NCBI GenBank assembly: GCA_965215295.1
Contig: OZ244045.1
Location: 3,968,001 to 4,032,000 of the forward strand
Source: HK1 sp965215295
GTDB lineage: Bacteria > Pseudomonadota > Gammaproteobacteria > HK1
DNA length: 64,000 bases
Reading direction: 5' to 3'
Each line of letters opens with the position of its first letter. The stretch's first letter is position 1. The notes beneath the pieces were generated by a model, which was given only the letters and a program-made list of their open reading frames with translations, was not told the origin of the DNA and searched no databases. A program made the position numbers and the translations under genes. Below are positions 62,163-64,000 of this stretch, in pieces.

Positions 62163-62666
62163 GAGGCCGGAGGTGTGCGCCTCCTCGGCACGTTTGCTCT
62201 GGCGGGTGAAATCCATGAAGCGGAAGTCGTGGCAGTTGCGACATTCGAGCGAGTCGTTCGCGTGCAGGCGATGCCACTCGCGCTTGGCGAGCTCCAGGCG
62301 TTTCTCCAGGAACTTCTCGCGCGTGCTGATGGTGCCGAAGACCCAGCCCCAGAGCTCCTTCGACGCCTGCATCTTGCGCGCGACCTTGTCGGTCCACTCG
62401 TGCGGGACGTGGCAGTCCGGGCAGGTCGCGCGCACCCCCGAGCCGTTGGTGTAGTGGATCGTGGGCTTGAGTTCCTCGAAGACGTTCGCCTGCATCTCGT
62501 GGCAGCCGACGCAGAACTGCTCGGTGTTGGTCGCCTCCAGCACGGTGTTGAACCCGCCCCAGAAAACGATACCGGCGATGAATCCACCGACGGTGAGCAG
62601 ACCGAGCGAGAAGTGGCGGCTCGGGCTCGAGAGCGTGACCCACCATTCGGCCAGCCGGAGCCTCAT
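62163..62666 (-). pseudogene. napC: napC 5' part, disrupted by IS insertion
   Basis: It starts MRLRLAEWWVTLSSPSRHFS with one TM (LGLLTVGGFIAGIVFWGGF) and carries three CxxCH hemes: CVGCH, CPDCH and CRNCH. The frame continues eight codons into the IS and stops at 62139, losing the fourth heme. NapC passes electrons from quinol to NapAB. The start ATG 62666 overlaps the napB stop (ATGA), so it was the last gene of napABC. Confidence 0.92.
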
Positions 62667-63139
62667 TGTTCGTGCGCTCCCTGTCGGTCCGGTGCGCGGC
62701 TGCGCAGCAGGGCGTCGACATCCTCGAAACGGTTCTCGACCAGGGGGCGGGCTTGGTGCTGGACCACGTGGCACTGGTTGCAGAAGTAACGCCGTGGCGA
62801 GACCTCGGCGAGGAAGTTGCCGTCGCGGTCCATGTAATGGGTGACGCTCACCATGGGGGCCTGGGAGACCTCGGTGCGCCGCCGGCCGTGACAGGTGAGG
62901 CACTTGTGGGAGCTGAGATCGACCTGATAGCCGTCGATCCGGTGCGGAATGGTCGGCGGCTGCATCGGGTAGCTGCGTGCACGGCGGATGTCGGTGTCCT
63001 CCGGCTGGTGCATGCGGGGCGGTGCGGCGGCGTCCGGGATCGGCGCGGCGCCGCGTAGCGGGTCGATCCCTTCCGCCGCGGCCGGCGCCGCGAGGATGCC
63101 GGAGAGCAGAAGCGGTATGGCGTAGCGACGTTTCATCAT
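62663..63139 (-). CDS. napB: Periplasmic nitrate reductase, diheme cytochrome subunit
   Basis: A 158-residue NapB. It has a signal peptide (MMKRRYAIPLLLSGILAAPAAA), two heme sites CLTCH and CNQCH, and distal ligand motif around VSVTHYMDRDG. It transfers electrons to NapA. The frame is intact. It is downstream of napA by 16 bp and overlaps napC by 4 bp. Confidence 0.95.
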   Translation of the reverse strand: MMKRRYAIPLLLSGILAAPAAAEGIDPLRGAAPIPDAAAPPRMHQPEDTDIRRARSYPMQPPTIPHRIDGYQVDLSSHKCLTCHGRRRTEVSQAPMVSVTHYMDRDGNFLAEVSPRRYFCNQCHVVQHQARPLVENRFEDVDALLRSRAPDRQGAHEQ

Positions 63140-63155
63140 GGACTCTCCCGCCGGC

Positions 63156-64000
63156 TCAGACCTTGACGATGCGGACCGCGCACTTCTTGAAGTCGGTCTG
63201 TTTCGAGATCGGGTCCGTCGCGTCGAGGGTCACCTTGTTGATGAGCTGGCTCGAGTCGAACCAGGGCACGAAGACCAGCCCCCGCGGCGGCCGGTTGCGG
63301 CCCCGCGTCTCGACCCGGGTGCGGATGGCGCCGCGCCGCGACTCGACGCGCACCTCGCTGCCGCGGCGGATCCCGAACTCCACCGCGTCGTCCGGATGCA
63401 TGTAGACATATGCGTTCGGCACCGCCCGGTGGAGTTCCGGCACACGCCGGGTCATCGACCCGGAGTGCCAGTGCTCCAGCACCCGCCCGGTGGTGAGCCA
63501 GAACGGATACTCCTCGTCCGGCGCCTCCGCGGGCGGCTCGTAGGGGAGGGCGAAGATCACCGCCTTGCCGTCGGGCTTGCCGTAGAACCGGAAGCCCTCT
63601 CCCTCCGGCACGTAGGGGTCGGAGCCCTCCCGGTAGCGCCAGCGCGTCTCCCTGCCGTCGACCACGGGCCAGCGCAGTCCGCGGGTCCGGTGATAGTCGT
63701 CGAAGGGCGCGAGATCGTGGGCGTGGCCCCGTCCGAACCGGGCGTACTCCTCGAACAGCCCCTTCTGGATGTAGGTCCCGAAGTGCGCCGCCTCCTGGTT
63801 CTCGAAGTCCGGGTCCATGTGCGAGTGCGGATAGGCGTCGACCTGCCCGTTGCGGAAGAGGATGTCGTAGAGGGTCTTGCCGCGATATTCCGGCACCTTC
63901 GCAAGCAGGTCCTCCGGCCACACCTCCTCCACCCGGAAGCGTTTGGAGAATTCGACCGTCTGCCACAGATCGGAGCGCGATTCTCCGGGCGCGCGCACCA
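63156..64000 (-). CDS. napA: Periplasmic nitrate reductase catalytic subunit, 3' part (runs off the window)
   Basis: The C-terminal 281 residues of NapA. PFWLTTGRVLEHWHSGSMTR, RGLVFVPWFDSSQLINKVTL and DPISKQTDFKKCAVRIVKV are typical of its molybdopterin-dinucleotide-binding domain. The gene continues past base 64000, so the N-terminal Fe-S and Mo motifs are not visible. Confidence 0.95.
   Translation of the reverse strand, partial: VRAPGESRSDLWQTVEFSKRFRVEEVWPEDLLAKVPEYRGKTLYDILFRNGQVDAYPHSHMDPDFENQEAAHFGTYIQKGLFEEYARFGRGHAHDLAPFDDYHRTRGLRWPVVDGRETRWRYREGSDPYVPEGEGFRFYGKPDGKAVIFALPYEPPAEAPDEEYPFWLTTGRVLEHWHSGSMTRRVPELHRAVPNAYVYMHPDDAVEFGIRRGSEVRVESRRGAIRTRVETRGRNRPPRGLVFVPWFDSSQLINKVTLDATDPISKQTDFKKCAVRIVKV

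Overview
The window is GC-rich bacterial DNA that is almost fully coding. Gene content points to a proteobacterium, probably a gammaproteobacterium, but not to a genus. The supporting evidence is zapE, a prfB with the classical programmed +1 frameshift, napABC, a fused NAD-linked formate dehydrogenase, and a complete cobalt-early cobalamin pathway. No rRNA, tRNA or CRISPR array was found.

Layout. 0-2 kb: a two-gene ATPase/DUF4276 cassette with defence-like architecture. 2-15.9 kb: housekeeping and catabolic genes (Nudix CoA pyrophosphatase, zapE, sulfotransferase, Asp/Glu racemase-family protein, EF-G-like GTPase, AruH-like aminotransferase, SDR, fused indolepyruvate ferredoxin oxidoreductase, aminopeptidase lipoprotein). 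16-19.5 kb: an Mrr-like nuclease and a Schlafen/AlbA_2-type ATPase-like protein. 19.6-25.8 kb: prfB, lysS, carbonic anhydrase, argG and a HAD dehalogenase. 26.1 kb: a small peptide gene with a double-glycine leader signature. 26.7 kb: enoyl-CoA hydratase. 27.5-42.5 kb: a cobalamin riboswitch, the cobalt transporter cbtBA, and cobO, cbiP, cbiB, cbiX, cbiC, cbiET, cbiL, cbiGH, cbiF, cbiJ, cbiD and cbiA, interrupted by a NYN-domain gene. 42.6-45.5 kb: a restriction-modification cassette with a ribbon-helix-helix regulator. 45.6-48.9 kb: a formyltransferase-fold protein and a succinyl/malate-CoA ligase pair. 48.9-50.3 kb: a visibly AT-richer pair (EamA-like transporter and epimerase). 50.8-55.5 kb: NAD-dependent formate dehydrogenase. 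55.5-59.5 kb: two SGNH-hydrolase paralogues made by a 1946-bp tandem duplication. 59.6 kb: a secreted sulfatase-modifying-factor-domain protein. 60.7-64 kb: napC split by an IS4-family element, then napB and the 3' end of napA.

The genes suggest cobalamin-dependent metabolism, formate oxidation to NADH, possible C1 or organic-acid assimilation, amino-acid and aryl-pyruvate fermentation through ferredoxin, and nitrate reduction that is probably impaired by the napC insertion.

The most unusual signal is the number and placement of short local tandem duplications. At least a dozen occur in 64 kb. Many straddle a gene boundary, carrying the tail of one gene or the head of the next, so that a decayed partial copy lies between intact genes (sulfotransferase, racemase, lysS, cbiX, cbiC, cbiL, formate dehydrogenase alpha). 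Others are in-frame repeat expansions inside proteins (lysyl-tRNA synthetase, indolepyruvate oxidoreductase) or arrays in front of genes (5 x 36 bp, 2 x 109 bp). The copies have diverged, so simple assembly stutter is an unlikely full explanation. The other main candidate novelty is the orphan double-glycine peptide at 26.1 kb.
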